A stretch of 23,083 nt of DNA from DATGMB01 sp035293845 (GTDB lineage: Bacteria; Acidobacteriota; Terriglobia; Bryobacterales; Bryobacteraceae). Location of the stretch: contig DATGMB010000098.1 of assembly GCA_035293845.1 (NCBI GenBank), positions 1 to 23,083 of the forward strand, written 5' to 3'. The notes under the pieces are model-generated. The model was given only the letters and a program-made list of their open reading frames with translations, did no database searches and was not told the DNA's origin. Positions 10,108 through 18,342 of this stretch are shown here, piece by piece. The position numbers and the translations under genes were made by a program. Position 1 is the first letter of the stretch. The number at the start of each line of letters is the position of its first letter.

Positions 10108-10664
10108 TTCGGCTCCGGCTCCACCTTTCCCTCGAACCCCGTCTGCCGCGTCCCCGCGCGCGGGTCGAAATAGGTCATGCCCGGCGGCGCGGGCTGCGGC
10201 GGGATGCCGCGCTGCGCCAGGATCTCGATGGCCCGCTCGATCGGCAGCGAGACCACGCCGCGCGCGTGGTCCACCCAGTGATATCCATTCAACTGACCCT
10301 CTTCGTACTTGCGGAATTCCTGCAGGTCGCGCCGAGGATTGGATTGCAGCCGCGGCCCGGGCGGCACGGTAAGCCCGCGGGACGCCGCGGGCGTCGCCGC
10401 CTCCGCTTCCGCGCGTTCGCGGCGAAAGAATGCGAACAGCGGATACATCAGCAGGACGATGATCCACAGCGCCACCAGCAGCCCGACGCCGGTCCAGAAC
10501 ACCGCCCGGACGTTCACATCGCGGTGCTCCGCGCGCGTCCCCGGATGGATGGGCTCGCTTTCGCCCTCGATCGACTCCCGCACTCCCGCCGGAACCCCGC
10601 GGACGATCGCCAGCATCAGCCCGGCGCGCGCCACCAGGCGTTCGAACCGCCTACTCGGTCTCAT
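10104..10664 (-). CDS. Conserved single-helix membrane protein of the act-cox operon, function unknown
   Basis: I do not recognise a named family. The 186-aa product has a basic N-terminus, one strong membrane helix at about 54-80, a basic stop (RRERAEAE), a proline-rich linker, and a C-terminal soluble part with NGYHWVDHARGVVSLPIERAIEILAQ (126-151). That W-V-D...P-I-A pattern resembles short proteins I have seen described only as hypothetical next to SCO and caa3 genes. It has no CXXCH and no metal-binding pattern. The ATG at 10664 has GGGGAGG 9 nt upstream and overlaps actF by 14 nt, while its stop overlaps SCO as ATGA. A later start, such as the GTG at 10517 just before the helix, cannot be excluded. 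Its position suggests an assembly or linking role between complex III and the oxidase, which is inference. Confidence 0.75.
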   Translation of the reverse strand: MRPSRRFERLVARAGLMLAIVRGVPAGVRESIEGESEPIHPGTRAEHRDVNVRAVFWTGVGLLVALWIIVLLMYPLFAFFRRERAEAEAATPAASRGLTVPPGPRLQSNPRRDLQEFRKYEEGQLNGYHWVDHARGVVSLPIERAIEILAQRGIPPQPAPPGMTYFDPRAGTRQTGFEGKVEPEPK

Positions 10665-11841
10665 GCGCCAGCGCCTCCCCCAGCTCCGGCGCGTTCACCG
10701 GCAGCAGCGGCAGCTTCGGCCATTCCCGGAAGAACGCCGCCAGCCAGATGCCGCCGATCCCGAGCGGCGCCGTGAACGTCAGCCAGGTCATCTGGAATGC
10801 CTTGCTGTGATAGCCCGGCAACACGATCCACACCAGGTCCAGGTAACGCATCAGCAGCACAATCGCGACCACGCCGGTCAGCAGCGCCGCATTCCGCTTC
10901 AACGGACGCGAAAGCAGCAGCAGAAACGGCACGAAGAACTGCGCCACGATGAGCGCCACACCGAGCCATCCCCACGAAGTCGCAAACCGCGGCAGGTAAT
11001 ACGAGATCTCGTGCGGCAGGTTGCCCGCCCATACGATGACCAGTTGCGAAAAGCTGAAGTACGCCCAAACCATCACCATCATGAGCAGCAGCTTGCCCAG
11101 ATCGTGAAAATGCGACGGCCGGAGCACGCTGGCCATCGGCTCGAAGAAGCTGAGCAGCCACATCGCCGCGATGGCGAACGCGATCGAGGTGAGCCCCTGG
11201 CCCGCCACGAAGAGGAAGCCCCAGATCGTCGAGTAGAACTCCGTCTGCAGCGATTCCGCCCAGTCCACCGACGCGAACGTGATCAGGAAGACGTACACAA
11301 TCAGCCCGCCCGCGCTGAGCTGCGCCAGCCGGGTTCGCAGCGGTTCGCCGGGATGCTCGTCCTCCTCGGCGGACCACCGGTTCAGCCAATGCGCGAAGCC
11401 AATCCACACCGCCAGGTAGAACGCCGTCCGCAGCAGGAACATCGCCGGATTCAGGTACCCCTCGCGATGCTGCAGCAATGCATTCGCCCGCACGCGGTCC
11501 TGCCGCGCCCATTCGTACAGGTACGGCATGCCGAACGCCAGCGGCACAAAAAGCGCAGCCACCACCGGCAGCGTCCGCGTGGCCGCCTCCAGCGTCCGGC
11601 GCGTCACGATGCCCCACGCGCCGCCTGTCAGGTACTGCATCATCAGAAATCCCATCGAGCCGAGCGCCACGCCCAGCCAGAACAGCCAGCCGATCAGATA
11701 ACTGTGAAAGAAGTCGCCCGGATTGATGAATGCGCCGATCGCCGAAACCGCCAGCAGCAGCACGCCCGCGCCGGTCGCGTACGGCCGCCAGCGCCGCAAC
11801 GTGCGTTCGAGCTCCGGCGAGGGGTCGTACGGCGTGCTCAT
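10651..11841 (-). CDS. actF: Alternative complex III subunit ActF (quinol-binding-type membrane subunit 2)
   Basis: This 396-aa polytopic membrane protein (about ten helices) of the ActF family is a paralogue of ActC/NrfD in quinol:cytochrome c oxidoreductase. Family hallmarks are VDWAESLQTEFYSTIWGFLF (192-211), FHDLGKLLLMMVMVWAYFSFSQ (245-266) with the following WAGNLPHE, and RYLDLVWIVLPGYH (332-345). The N-terminal pair of helices is around 24-38 and 50-70. In characterised enzymes ActF packs against ActC and is thought to take part in proton movement; it is not certain that it binds quinone. The ATG overlaps the actE stop as ATGA. Confidence 0.93.
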   Translation of the reverse strand: MSTPYDPSPELERTLRRWRPYATGAGVLLLAVSAIGAFINPGDFFHSYLIGWLFWLGVALGSMGFLMMQYLTGGAWGIVTRRTLEAATRTLPVVAALFVPLAFGMPYLYEWARQDRVRANALLQHREGYLNPAMFLLRTAFYLAVWIGFAHWLNRWSAEEDEHPGEPLRTRLAQLSAGGLIVYVFLITFASVDWAESLQTEFYSTIWGFLFVAGQGLTSIAFAIAAMWLLSFFEPMASVLRPSHFHDLGKLLLMMVMVWAYFSFSQLVIVWAGNLPHEISYYLPRFATSWGWLGVALIVAQFFVPFLLLLSRPLKRNAALLTGVVAIVLLMRYLDLVWIVLPGYHSKAFQMTWLTFTAPLGIGGIWLAAFFREWPKLPLLPVNAPELGEALAHETE

Positions 11842-12407
11842 TGCCCCTTCTCCAGCGCGGGCCGCTGCTCGGGCGGCACATCCGCCAGCGTCGCCTGCCG
11901 GCTCAATTCGAGCGCCCGGATGTAGGCCACGATCGCCCAGCGGTCGCGCACGTTCGGAATCTGGTCCCCGTAGTCCGGCATCGAGCCGTAGCCGTGAGCG
12001 ATGACCGCGTAAATGTATCCCGGAGGCGCGTTACGCACGCGCGCGCCGTTGAGATCGGCCGGCTGGAGGAATCCGCGCTGGGCGATCATGCCGTGGCCGT
12101 CCCCGAGCCGGCCGTGGCACGGGCTGCAGTAGACGTCGAAGCGCGTGCGCCCGCGCTCCAGAAAATCGTGGTTCACCGCCAGCGGGATGGATGCCACGAA
12201 GGTTCCGTTGCTCGTGCCCTCCTCGACGGCCTCGCCCGGCTCCGGTTCGTCATAGCGGAAGGTGCCGGGCGGCACCGGCCGCGCCGAGCGGCCGTCGGCG
12301 AAGAAGGCGCTCGGGTCGAGCGCCCTGTACTTCGGCTGCTCGAACATGTCCTGCCGGCACGCGGCGCAGGCCAGCATCGCAGCAGCCGCCAGCCATGCCC
12401 TACTCAT
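11838..12407 (-). CDS. actE: Alternative complex III monoheme cytochrome c subunit ActE (lipoprotein)
   Basis: This 189-aa periplasmic lipoprotein carries one heme c. The signal sequence MSRAWLAAAAMLACAAC offers two possible lipobox cysteines (C14 or C17). The heme motif is CSPCH (94-98) and M143 in GYGSMPDY is the likely axial ligand, with the DRWAIVAYIRALE helix (155-167) closing the cytochrome fold. The acidic stretch around DEPEPGEAVEEG may be an interaction surface. The ATG at 12407 overlaps the actD end by 8 nt; longer in-frame starts run back into actD and are not needed. ActE is the likely exit point for electrons, to the cytochrome c domain of CoxB. Confidence 0.92.
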   Translation of the reverse strand: MSRAWLAAAAMLACAACRQDMFEQPKYRALDPSAFFADGRSARPVPPGTFRYDEPEPGEAVEEGTSNGTFVASIPLAVNHDFLERGRTRFDVYCSPCHGRLGDGHGMIAQRGFLQPADLNGARVRNAPPGYIYAVIAHGYGSMPDYGDQIPNVRDRWAIVAYIRALELSRQATLADVPPEQRPALEKGQ

Positions 12408-12939
12408 CGTCCACCTCCCACACGCTCGTTGCTGCCAGAGAGCGCAGGAAGCGCGGCGTCTCCACCGCGTCGAATCGCGGGTCGCGAGCTTCGATGCACA
12501 GGAAGAAGCCGTTGTCGGACACCCGCCGGAAGCTCGGGATGCGGAACAATGGGTGATAGACGGCCGGGAAGCCGGCGAAAAACAACATGCCGAAGAACGC
12601 CGCGCACGCGGCAAACAGCACCGTCAGCTCGAAGATGATCGGGATCCACTGCGGCCAACTGTTGAGCGGCCTGCCCCCGATGTTCAGCGGGTAAACGAGC
12701 GCCGCGATGCCAAACTGGAGATAGAACGCTCCGAAACCGCCCACCGCGCCGGCCGCCAGCACCACCATCGGGAGATAGTTCGTCATCGGAAGCACATCGT
12801 CCAACTCGCGGATCGGGTACGGCGTATACGCTTCGAGCCGCCGGTACCCGCGTTCCCGCGCGGCGCGCGCCGCGTTCACCAGATCGTCGGGCGTCTCGAA
12901 CTCCGCCGCCACGCCGTAGGGCTCGGGGCGCGCGCTCAT
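12400..12939 (-). CDS. actD: Alternative complex III subunit ActD (DUF3341)
   Basis: This 179-aa protein has the DUF3341 layout: a soluble N-terminal part with EPYGVAAEFETPDDLVNAARAARERGYRRLEAYTPYPI split over residues 6-43, a helix at about 56-81, a loop with LNIGGRPLNSWPQWIPI (85-101), a second helix at about 98-122, and a C-terminal DNGFFLCIEARDPRFD segment (142-157). It holds no cofactor. In solved alternative complex III structures ActD sits by ActC and ActF and has been linked to proton conduction or assembly. The ATG overlaps the actC stop as ATGA. Confidence 0.93.
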   Translation of the reverse strand: MSARPEPYGVAAEFETPDDLVNAARAARERGYRRLEAYTPYPIRELDDVLPMTNYLPMVVLAAGAVGGFGAFYLQFGIAALVYPLNIGGRPLNSWPQWIPIIFELTVLFAACAAFFGMLFFAGFPAVYHPLFRIPSFRRVSDNGFFLCIEARDPRFDAVETPRFLRSLAATSVWEVDDE

Positions 12940-14339
12940 TTCACGCTTCCTCCGCCGGGCCGCGAAAACGGCAGCAGTTCGCGCACTTCGGAGGCCGAAA
13001 TCATCGGACAGAAGCGCAAGAACAGCAGGAATAGGAGCACAAACAGCCCGCCCGAGCCGTACAGGATCGCGTTATCCCACCCGGTCGCGACGAAGTTCGC
13101 CCACGAAGACGGCATCCAGTCGCGGTGCAGCGCCGAGACGATGATCATGTACCGCTCGAGCCACATCCCCACCAGCACGTCGATCGAGAGCAGGAACAGA
13201 ATCCGCGTATCGGTTCGGAAGCGCTTGAACCACAGCAACTGCGGGAACGCCACGTTCAGCACCATGACGGACCAGAAGGCCCACGCGTACGGGCCGGTCG
13301 CGCGGTTGTGCACCACGAACATCTCGAACTTGTCGCCGCTGTACCAGGAGGTGAACGGCTCGATCACGTACGTGTACGCCAGCACCAGCCCTGTCGCGAG
13401 CATCAGCTTGCCGCAGTTTTCGAGGTGCCGGATGGTCAGCAGATTTTCCAGGTGGTACCACCGGCGCACCGGAATCGCGAGCACCAGCACCATCGCGAAT
13501 CCCGAGTAGATTGCCCCTGCCACGAAGTACGGCGGGAAAATCGTCGAGTGCCAGCCCGGCAGGATGGCAATGGTGAAATCGAAGCTCACCACGGTGTGCA
13601 CGGAGAGCACCAGCGGCGTCGCCAGCCCCGCCAGCAGAGTCGACGCGCTCCGGTGCCAGCGCCAATGCCGCGAGGCGCCGCGCCAGCCGAGCGCCAGAAT
13701 ACCGTAAATGGCATGCTCGATTCCGGTCTTGGAGCGGTCGCGAATTGAGGCGAAATCCGGCACCATGCCGAGATACCAGAACAGCAGCGAGACCGTGAAG
13801 TACGTCGAAACCGCAAATACGTCCCACACCAGCGGACTGCGGAACTGCGGCTGCACCGTCATCGTGTTCGGGTAGGGAAAGATCCAGTACGCCACCCAGG
13901 GACGGCCGAGGTGCAGCAAAGGGAACAGGCCGGCGCACGCCACCGCGAAGATCGTCATCGCTTCCGCGAACCGGTTGATCGAATTCCGCCACGGCTGGTT
14001 CAGCAGCAGCAAAATCGCGGAAATCAGCGTTCCCGCGTGGCCGATTCCGATCCACCACACGAAATTCGTGATCGGGAACGCCCACGCCACCGGAATATTC
14101 GTGCCGAAGATGCCGATGCCGGTGCTGATCAGGACCGTCACGCCGATCAGCAGCATGAGGACCGCAATCAGCGCCACGCAGAAGGTCCAGAACCACGGGT
14201 CCGGGACGCTGCGCGAGAGCACGATGTCCGTGATCTGCGCCGTGACCGAGTGGAATGTGGTGCCCGGCGCGACGATGGTGGTGTGAGCCCCGGGCTCCGG
14301 CGGCCGCGCCGTCCTGCGCTGCAGCTCGTCGACCCTCAT
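12936..14339 (-). CDS. actC: Alternative complex III subunit ActC (NrfD-like quinol-binding membrane subunit)
   Basis: This 467-aa NrfD/PsrC-family protein with about ten helices is the main quinol oxidation site of alternative complex III. Candidate quinol and proton residues are H143 in LLHLGRP, D173 in VWDVFAVSTYF and H248 in LSVHTVVSFDF, which match the His-Asp-His set discussed for the Rhodothermus enzyme. Other hallmarks are TNFVWWIGIGHAGTLISA (91-108), the WHSTIFPPYFVAGAI loop and helix (263-277), and WYSGDKFEMF (332-341). The start is the ATG at 14339, overlapping the actB stop as ATGA; the longer open frame upstream lies inside actB. Electrons pass from here to the iron-sulfur domain of ActB. 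Confidence 0.94.
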   Translation of the reverse strand: MRVDELQRRTARPPEPGAHTTIVAPGTTFHSVTAQITDIVLSRSVPDPWFWTFCVALIAVLMLLIGVTVLISTGIGIFGTNIPVAWAFPITNFVWWIGIGHAGTLISAILLLLNQPWRNSINRFAEAMTIFAVACAGLFPLLHLGRPWVAYWIFPYPNTMTVQPQFRSPLVWDVFAVSTYFTVSLLFWYLGMVPDFASIRDRSKTGIEHAIYGILALGWRGASRHWRWHRSASTLLAGLATPLVLSVHTVVSFDFTIAILPGWHSTIFPPYFVAGAIYSGFAMVLVLAIPVRRWYHLENLLTIRHLENCGKLMLATGLVLAYTYVIEPFTSWYSGDKFEMFVVHNRATGPYAWAFWSVMVLNVAFPQLLWFKRFRTDTRILFLLSIDVLVGMWLERYMIIVSALHRDWMPSSWANFVATGWDNAILYGSGGLFVLLFLLFLRFCPMISASEVRELLPFSRPGGGSVK

Positions 14340-17230
14340 ACCGAACCGCCCCGCTGCAATTCCGGATTCGGATTGCGCAGCTCCGCCAGATAGGTCGTAT
14401 GCGGCCTCGTGTTCAGCTCCGCCAGCAGTGCATAGTTCAGCTTTTCGTTTTTCAGCTGCGCCACCTGGTTTCCCGTGTTGTTCATATCGCCGAACACGAT
14501 GGCTTTGGTGGGACAGACCTGCTGGCACGCCGTCTGGATCTCGCCATCCCGGATGAAACGCCGTTCGTTGATCGAGCGGATCTCCGCCTCGCGGATCCGC
14601 TGCACGCAATACGTGCACTTCTCCATTACCCCGCGGCTCCGCACGGTCACGTCTGGATTGCGCTGCAGCTTGAGTTGCTCCGTGATCCAGTCCTGAAACA
14701 GCAGGAAGTTGAACCGCCGCACCTTGTAGGGGCAGTTATTCGAGCAATAGCGCGTCCCGATGCACCGGTTGTACGTCATCTCGTTGAGCCCGTCGGCGCT
14801 ATGGGTGGTGGCGGCTACCGGGCAGACGTACTCGCAGGGCGCGTTCTCGCAGTGCATGCAGGGGACCGGCTGGTATCGCAGCTCCGGCCGGTCGGCCTCG
14901 CCCTCGTAATAGACATCCACGCGCAGCCAGTGCATTTCGCGGTTGAAGAGCTGCTGTTCCTTTCCGACCACGGGGATGTTGTTTTCGGCCTGGCAGGCGA
15001 TCACACACGCCATGCAATTCACGCAGGAGGTAAGGTCGATCGACATTCCCCACGAATACCCGCTGAATGCCCATTGCGGATACAGCGTGGCCGCCCCGTC
15101 CGGCGTCTCGATCTTCCGGTTCACGAAGTCCGGATCCGCAATGTACTGGCTGACCGGCGCAGAGATCACCATGGCGCAGCCTTCCTGGCCCATCTGGTGC
15201 ATCTGCGTCTGCGCCAATGGGTAGGACCCGCCGATCGCCCGCACCTGCGCTCCCGTCCCCGCCCAGAGCGCGTCCGATGTGCGCAACGCGTACGCGTTGA
15301 AGCCGCGCCCATTGCCGACGCGGCCCGCGTGCGTCCGCCCGTATCCCAAATGGACAATCACCGTCTCGTCGGCCTGTCCCGGCGAGATCCAGACCGAGCC
15401 GCGCACGGCCCGGCCGCGGTACGTGAGCTCGACGTGGTGCTGGTTGTCGAGCCCGAGCCGCCGCGCCGTCCGCGGGCTGAGATATACGGCGTTGTCCCAC
15501 ATGATCTTCGTGACCGGCTTGGGCAGTTCCTGCAGCCAGGAGTTGTTCGCGAACCGGCCGTCGTAGAGGTAGGGATCGGTGCGGAACAGGATGTCCAGCC
15601 CGCCCGCGGCCGGCGCGGGCTGCGGCGTCGCTGCGGGCGCGCCTTCGCCCAGCGCCGGCGTAATCGGGGGCAGCGCCGAGTTCGCCACCACGCCCGGCCG
15701 CACCGCATGCCGCCACCAGTCCTCGAAATCCCCGGCGCCCGAGTGCGCCTGCCAGTACGCGCGCACGATTTGATACGTGGACCGCGGCGGCTGCCGCAGC
15801 ACCGCGTCCAGCACCTCGGCGTGCGTCCGCGATGGATAGAGCGGCAGGATCAGCGGCTGCAGAATCGTGACCGTGCCGTCGTATGCCCGCCCATCGCCCC
15901 AGTCCTCGTAATAGTGTGTCTCGGGAATCACCCAGCGGCACCGCGCCGACGTTTCATTGCGATACAGAGACACGTGGATCGGGTGCGGCGCCTTGGCCAA
16001 GGCGCCCGCGAAATCGAGATCCACCGGCGAGTTGTATACGGGATTGCCGCCCAGGATCAGCAACACCTGCACCGCCCCCGCATTCATCTGCGCGATCAGC
16101 TCGCGCAGCGAAGCGATCTGGTCCACCGGGTTCAGCTCCACCGGCTCCGTGTAGATCACCGTATTCCCGGTGTTGCCCAGCGCGGCATTCATCCGGTGCG
16201 CCAGCGCGTGCACCTCCGCCGCCGCGTGATCGCCCACGATGATCGCCGAGGCGCCCCGGTGTGCCAGCAGATCACGCGCCACCGCGCCGGCCCAATCCGC
16301 ATGCGCGCTGCCCTCGGGCGCCATGCCGCCCGCGCCGATCGCAGCCGCGAGCGTCCCCGCCAGCGCTTCGATCTCTCCATGGCGCGACCGGAGCCGGTGC
16401 TCCGCCTTCCCGCCCGTCGAGGTCATCTCGCTTTCTACGGCGTACAGCCGGTTCATCGCCGTGTGATTGCCGCGCACCCGCCGGGCCGCCGCGTAATCAT
16501 GCGCGTAGCGTGTGCTGCCCGGCCCTTGCACCAGGAAATTGGAATCGAGCGCTACGATCACTGCCGCGCGGTCCAGCCGGTAATACGTGTTCAGCGGCCG
16601 CCCGAACGCCATCTGCGCGCCGGCCCGCGCCATGTGCGGCCCGGCCGGATCGTAGCTGTACCACCGCGCGTTCGGAAACGCCGCCAGCATCGCTGCCATC
16701 TGCGATCCGATGGTCGGCGAAGTCACGGTTTCGGTCAGCACCGCAAGGCCCGCGCCGCCGTTGCGGCGCAGCGGCCCTATTGCGGCTGCCAGGGCCAGCA
16801 GAAAGTCGTCCCAGGTGCGGCTATCGCCCAACTCCGTGAGGCGCGCCGCCCGGTCCGGATCGTATAGGTCGAGCACGCTCGCTTGGCCATGTACGTCCGT
16901 CGCCCCCAGACTCGCGGGATGCCCGGGATTACCCTCGACCTTGGTCGGCCGCCCCAGATGCGTTTCGACCACCACACCTTGCGCGAAACCGTTCAGCAGC
17001 CGCGCGGTAGCGTAGTACGAGGGCCTCCCGGGGATCGCCTCCTCCGGCGGTTCGACGTAGGGCATGACGAACTGCGTCGGCATGCGCGTGCATCCAGCCG
17101 CGCCCATCATGGCAATCGGCGCGGCCATGACTTCGAGGAATCGGCGCCGGCTCTCGCCGCTGCTCCCCCGCGTTTCCTGCGGCCCTTGCAAGGCCTCCAG
17201 GGGGACGAAATTGCCGTCGCGCTCCGTCAT
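14336..17230 (-). CDS. actB: Alternative complex III subunit ActB (molybdopterin-oxidoreductase-like plus iron-sulfur protein)
   Basis: This 964-aa subunit fuses a molybdopterin-oxidoreductase-like domain (about 60-690) with a ferredoxin-like domain (about 715-920). The start at 17230 overlaps actA as ATGA; an open frame continuing to 17533 is antisense to nothing and lies inside actA, so it is rejected. The N-terminus has a Tat-type SRRRFLEVMAA (28-37) followed by a lipobox-like GAAGC (C47). The large domain has no N-terminal cysteine cluster, in keeping with the family, whose members lack molybdenum. The second domain has 15 cysteines in four groups: 736/739/742/746, 791/794/799/803, 823/829/833 and 872/875/902/906. 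This is exactly enough for three 4Fe-4S and one 3Fe-4S clusters. It moves electrons from ActC towards the hemes. Confidence 0.94.
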   Translation of the reverse strand: MTERDGNFVPLEALQGPQETRGSSGESRRRFLEVMAAPIAMMGAAGCTRMPTQFVMPYVEPPEEAIPGRPSYYATARLLNGFAQGVVVETHLGRPTKVEGNPGHPASLGATDVHGQASVLDLYDPDRAARLTELGDSRTWDDFLLALAAAIGPLRRNGGAGLAVLTETVTSPTIGSQMAAMLAAFPNARWYSYDPAGPHMARAGAQMAFGRPLNTYYRLDRAAVIVALDSNFLVQGPGSTRYAHDYAAARRVRGNHTAMNRLYAVESEMTSTGGKAEHRLRSRHGEIEALAGTLAAAIGAGGMAPEGSAHADWAGAVARDLLAHRGASAIIVGDHAAAEVHALAHRMNAALGNTGNTVIYTEPVELNPVDQIASLRELIAQMNAGAVQVLLILGGNPVYNSPVDLDFAGALAKAPHPIHVSLYRNETSARCRWVIPETHYYEDWGDGRAYDGTVTILQPLILPLYPSRTHAEVLDAVLRQPPRSTYQIVRAYWQAHSGAGDFEDWWRHAVRPGVVANSALPPITPALGEGAPAATPQPAPAAGGLDILFRTDPYLYDGRFANNSWLQELPKPVTKIMWDNAVYLSPRTARRLGLDNQHHVELTYRGRAVRGSVWISPGQADETVIVHLGYGRTHAGRVGNGRGFNAYALRTSDALWAGTGAQVRAIGGSYPLAQTQMHQMGQEGCAMVISAPVSQYIADPDFVNRKIETPDGAATLYPQWAFSGYSWGMSIDLTSCVNCMACVIACQAENNIPVVGKEQQLFNREMHWLRVDVYYEGEADRPELRYQPVPCMHCENAPCEYVCPVAATTHSADGLNEMTYNRCIGTRYCSNNCPYKVRRFNFLLFQDWITEQLKLQRNPDVTVRSRGVMEKCTYCVQRIREAEIRSINERRFIRDGEIQTACQQVCPTKAIVFGDMNNTGNQVAQLKNEKLNYALLAELNTRPHTTYLAELRNPNPELQRGGSV

Positions 17231-17877
17231 CGGTGGCACGTGGAGCAATTGGTCTTGCTCTGAATTCCGTACTCCGTTACCAGCCGCCGCCCCAACGCCG
17301 CCTGGTCCGGCGGGTGAGTGTAATTCATATCGAAGACCCGGTCCCTCGGCCTCACGTGCGCCTCCGGGTGGCGGTGGCAATCGAGACACCACGCCATTGT
17401 GAGCGGCGCCGCCTGCCAGGTTAGCGGCATTCGATCCACCCGGCCGTGGCATTCCGTGCACCCGATCCCCTGGTGAATATGAATACTGTGATCGAAATAG
17501 ACAAAGCCCGGCAGCGCATGGACCCGGGTCCACTGGATCGACTTACCGGTACGATAACTCTCCCGCACCGGCTCGAGCGCCGGCGCTACCGCCCACATCT
17601 CCGAATGGCAGTTCATGCACACCTTAGTCGGCGGTATGCCGGCAAAGCTCGAATCTTCGACGCCCGGATGGCAGTAACGGCAATCGATACCCAACCCGCC
17701 GGCGTGGTGCTCATGACTGAAAGGCACCGGCTGCTCCCGCGGCTGATCCTGCCGCGTCTCGTACGGCGACCGCACAATCATCGCGCCCGCCCACACCACC
17801 AACGTCAAGGCAGCCATAGAACCAAGCAGCACCAGGCGAAAAATGGTGTTGGCTTTTGGATGAAAGTGCCCTGGCAT
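17227..17877 (-). CDS. actA: Alternative complex III pentaheme cytochrome c subunit ActA
   Basis: This 216-aa membrane-anchored multiheme cytochrome has one N-terminal helix (about 13-36) followed by a periplasmic domain with five CXXCH motifs: 66-70, 87-91, 140-144, 164-168 and 211-215, the last almost at the C-terminus. HPKANTIFRLVLLGS and VPFSHEHHAGGLGIDCRYCH are typical of ActA. The hemes form the electron wire from ActB to ActE. The start ATG at 17877 has no strong Shine-Dalgarno sequence nearby (a GGAG lies about 15 nt upstream), and the gene follows a 39-aa reading frame by 46 nt, the largest gap in the operon. Confidence 0.94.
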   Translation of the reverse strand: MPGHFHPKANTIFRLVLLGSMAALTLVVWAGAMIVRSPYETRQDQPREQPVPFSHEHHAGGLGIDCRYCHPGVEDSSFAGIPPTKVCMNCHSEMWAVAPALEPVRESYRTGKSIQWTRVHALPGFVYFDHSIHIHQGIGCTECHGRVDRMPLTWQAAPLTMAWCLDCHRHPEAHVRPRDRVFDMNYTHPPDQAALGRRLVTEYGIQSKTNCSTCHR

Positions 17878-17923
17878 CTATGGCTGGAAAAGCTCCCCAG
17901 CTTCCGATCGTCTGCCCCGGGCG

Positions 17924-18043
17924 TCAATCCCTCAAAGAGGCCTGCATATAGAAATAGACGGCGATCAGAAGCGTGATCGTTAGCGCAATCAGCGCGATGG
18001 CAATGCCGGCGGCATACGCCTTCGGAAACTCCACAAATTCCAT
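17924..18043 (-). CDS. Predicted 39-aa single-helix membrane microprotein upstream of actA
   Basis: This short frame starts at ATG 18043 and reads MEFVEFPKAYAAGIAIALIA, then 19 more residues ending in YMQASLRD. An acidic head (E2, E5) is followed by an unbroken hydrophobic helix at about 10-33 and a short polar tail. An in-frame TGA lies about 45 nt upstream and no other start is available. Third codon positions are mostly G or C. It is on the same strand as actA and ends 46 nt before it, so it would be the first gene of the operon. I do not recognise the family. Some alternative complex III enzymes have extra one-helix subunits (such as ActG), and oxidases have CcoQ-like peptides, so a small complex subunit is likely. 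The weak point is the lack of a clear Shine-Dalgarno sequence. Confidence 0.62.
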   Translation of the reverse strand: MEFVEFPKAYAAGIAIALIALTITLLIAVYFYMQASLRD

Positions 18044-18206
18044 GTTAATATCTGGCCGCTCGATGGACTCCCATTCACGTCATGCCAGAGTAAGTTTCAG
18101 ACCCGTCGCCTTCGTTGTTGCGTAAGCAGGTGAACGGCGGCCGCCCGGTAGCGGTCAGACCCGCCGGCATCCCATGTGTCCAACTGCCGCCGGCCCCCCG
18201 GGCCCA

Positions 18207-18218
18207 GCGCCATGGCGC
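18207..18218. repeat. Perfect 12-bp palindrome
   Basis: GCGCCATGGCGC is its own reverse complement and lies in the divergent intergenic region. It could be an operator half-site pair, but in sequence this GC-rich a chance match is plausible. Confidence 0.25.
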
Positions 18219-18219
18219 C

Positions 18220-18234
18220 CCGCCGGTTCGGCGG
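18220..18234. repeat. Short hairpin CCGCCG-GTT-CGGCGG
   Basis: A 6-bp perfect stem with a 3-nt loop directly beside the palindrome at 18207-18218. There is no T-run, so it is not a terminator. The role is unknown. Confidence 0.25.
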
Positions 18235-18330
18235 ATTCGTGCAGGAATGACCGCGAAAGTCCACTCGGCGCCCGGCCGGGGCTTCTCTTTTCGCGCGTCC
18301 CGGCACATAATACGCCCGTACACGCCGAAT

Positions 18331-18336
18331 GGGAGG
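18331..18336 (+). promoter_or_regulatory. Ribosome binding site of the HNH gene
   Basis: GGGAGG stands 6 nt before the ATG at 18343. It decides this start over the in-frame ATGs further upstream at 18115 and 18247, whose translated extensions look non-coding. Confidence 0.75.
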
Positions 18337-18342
18337 TACCGT

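Larger units (their letters stand above)
18044..18342. other. Divergent intergenic region between the act-cox operon and the HNH gene
   Basis: These 299 bases must hold the promoter of the - strand respiratory operon and that of the + strand HNH gene. No convincing -35/-10 pair was found for the operon. For the HNH gene a CATAAT at 18306-18311 could be a -10 element 31 nt before the ATG, but its -35 is poor (TTCTCT). The middle is very GC-rich and has a 12-bp palindrome (18207-18218) and a small hairpin (18220-18234). No coding frame with good features was seen. Confidence 0.5.

Noticed and set aside
10309..11925. A 538-codon open frame on the + strand, antisense to actF
   Set aside because: Compositionally biased shadow of a clear membrane protein gene; no ribosome binding site or domain.
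14255..16867. An 870-codon open frame on the + strand, antisense to actB
   Set aside because: Its translation is rich in Arg, His, Pro and Ala with no recognisable domain, while the opposite strand encodes a complete ActB with all cofactor motifs. Long antisense frames are expected in high-GC genes.
18306..18311. CATAAT as the -10 box of the HNH gene promoter
   Set aside because: No acceptable -35 hexamer lies 16-18 bases upstream, so it is mentioned only in the note on the intergenic region.
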